A stretch of 25,049 nucleotides of DNA from Agrococcus beijingensis (GTDB lineage: Bacteria; Actinomycetota; Actinomycetes; Actinomycetales; Microbacteriaceae), in assembly GCF_030758955.1 (NCBI RefSeq), contig NZ_CP132360.1, positions 1,571,070 to 1,596,118 on the forward strand, in the 5' to 3' direction. The notes beneath the pieces were generated by a model, which had not been told where the DNA came from, made no database searches, and saw nothing but the letters and a program-made list of their open reading frames with translations. The position numbers and the translations under genes are program-made. Numbering within the stretch: position 1 is the stretch's first letter; the number at the start of each line of letters is the position of its first letter. Positions 24,327-25,049 of the stretch are shown here, piece after piece.

Positions 24327-25049
24327 GGCGCATCGGGCACGGCCGTCACGACGATGTTGTCCTCATAGGCGCCGGCGGCGGCATCCCACTCCCCGCCGCA
24401 CGTGATGAGCCGGAGCACGTGCTCGCCGTCGCGCGCGAAGATCGCGTCGAGCGGCAGCTCGTCCTTCGAGAACTGCTCGACCGCGGTGATCCGGAAGCCC
24501 AGCAGCCGCCCGGAGGCGGTCTCGATCTCGACGACCTCGCCGGCCTCGGCGCTCAGCAGCTCGGCCATCGGCGCGCGGCCGCGGTCGCTGTCGACATGCG
24601 CTGCCAGCACCGACGATCCCTCCTCGGCCCCGGGCTCCGGCCCGAAGCGGTACCAGCCGACCTCGCGCACCAGCTCGGGCACATCCATCTGCCCGTCGTC
24701 GCGCACGCCCACGGGCACGACGTCGAGGCCGATGCCGACCGAGGGCACCCGCACCCGCGTGGGGGCATCGATGGCTGCCGAGGCGGTGACGGATGCGTCC
24801 TGGCGGCCGACGCTCGTGGGCACCGGCACCGCCGTGCTCACCGGAGCAGTCGCGCCCTCTGCGGTCGCGGCCGGCGCCGTCGGCTCGGCGCTCCACGACG
24901 GCTGCACGACGCTGCCGCTGGTCGGCGCCTCGGCCCGCAGCGACTGCGGGATCAGCTGCCAGACGCCGATCGCGGCTGCGCCGAGCGCTGCGGCGGCGGC
25001 GAGCAGTGCGACGGTGCGCCGCCGGGCCGCGCGCCGAGCGGGGGGGGGG
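24323..25049 (-). CDS. Class F sortase (5' end cut by window edge)
   Basis: A membrane-anchored cysteine transpeptidase that attaches surface proteins or pilins. The frame stays open to the window end, so the true start lies outside. Visible in order are a basic stretch (RRAARRR), one transmembrane helix (LLAAAAALGAAAIGVWQLIP), an Ala/Pro/Thr-rich linker and the sortase domain. The domain shows RVRVPSVGIGLDVVPVGV, GWYRFGPEPG, the catalytic His in LAAHVDS and Cys in LITCGGEWD. The TCGG form is class F. The catalytic Arg expected near the end is not obvious, since the sequence reads AYEDNIVVTA. GTG 24907 within the frame would drop the anchor and is not favoured. The stop overlaps the sigma factor start. 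Confidence 0.88.
   Translation of the reverse strand, partial: PPPARRAARRRTVALLAAAAALGAAAIGVWQLIPQSLRAEAPTSGSVVQPSWSAEPTAPAATAEGATAPVSTAVPVPTSVGRQDASVTASAAIDAPTRVRVPSVGIGLDVVPVGVRDDGQMDVPELVREVGWYRFGPEPGAEEGSSVLAAHVDSDRGRAPMAELLSAEAGEVVEIETASGRLLGFRITAVEQFSKDELPLDAIFARDGEHVLRLITCGGEWDAAAGAYEDNIVVTAVPDAP
25041..25049. other. Terminal run of nine G
   Basis: The sequence ends in nine consecutive G. Inside the sortase frame this would encode a Pro run. A homopolymer G at a sequence end is more likely an assembly or read artefact marking a contig end. Confidence 0.5.

Overview
The window is a chromosomal segment of a very GC-rich actinobacterium, most likely a member of the Microbacteriaceae. The support is the strong G/C third-codon bias, actinobacterial-type genes (secA with an upstream long-form hpf, a PIN-PhoH protein, a class F sortase beside an ECF sigma factor and an RskA-like anti-sigma factor), and TANNNT promoter hexamers set close to start codons. 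The last nine bases are all G, and two genes run off the ends: smc at the left and a sortase at the right.

Layout. 1-2106: 5' part of smc (minus). 2259-5885: plus-strand cluster of two paralogous double-GNAT acetyltransferases and a class-3-type aldehyde dehydrogenase joined by a 4-nt overlap. 5886-6210: convergent intergenic region with two copies of a 73-bp palindromic element. 6211-6843: DUF2461 gene (minus). 6971-9571: an 866-residue PHP + SMC-like ATPase of the TrlF/Ppl type, visibly less GC-rich than its neighbours; it is probably an acquired, possibly antiviral, gene. 9651-12085: DUF177-rpmF-rnc-mutM operon (minus). 12132-12920: ZIP-type metal transporter (minus).

13076-13780 is a chimeric ORF. 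Its C-terminal half is a ComF phosphoribosyltransferase and its N-terminal half looks like the start of a DUF222/HNH-endonuclease-type protein. It is followed by hpf and secA. 17485-18558: secreted trypsin-like lipoprotein (minus). 18617-19372: hemolysin III/PAQR membrane protein (minus), divergent from uppS (19444-20220). Next come PIN-PhoH (20412-21749), a winged-helix AlkZ-like candidate DNA glycosylase (21857-22930), and a minus-strand operon of sortase, ECF sigma factor and anti-sigma factor (25049-22952).

Most genes are housekeeping: chromosome organisation, 8-oxoguanine repair, RNA processing, ribosome hibernation, Sec secretion and cell-wall lipid carrier synthesis. The less ordinary elements are the TrlF/Ppl-like gene with an altered PHP metal motif, the DUF222-ComF chimera at a likely synteny break, the twin palindromic repeats, a repeated leaderless-promoter arrangement (TANNNT, exactly six bases, then the start codon) at seven genes, and an over-represented heptamer GGATGCG. 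No tRNA, rRNA, CRISPR array, insertion sequence or complete prophage was recognised.
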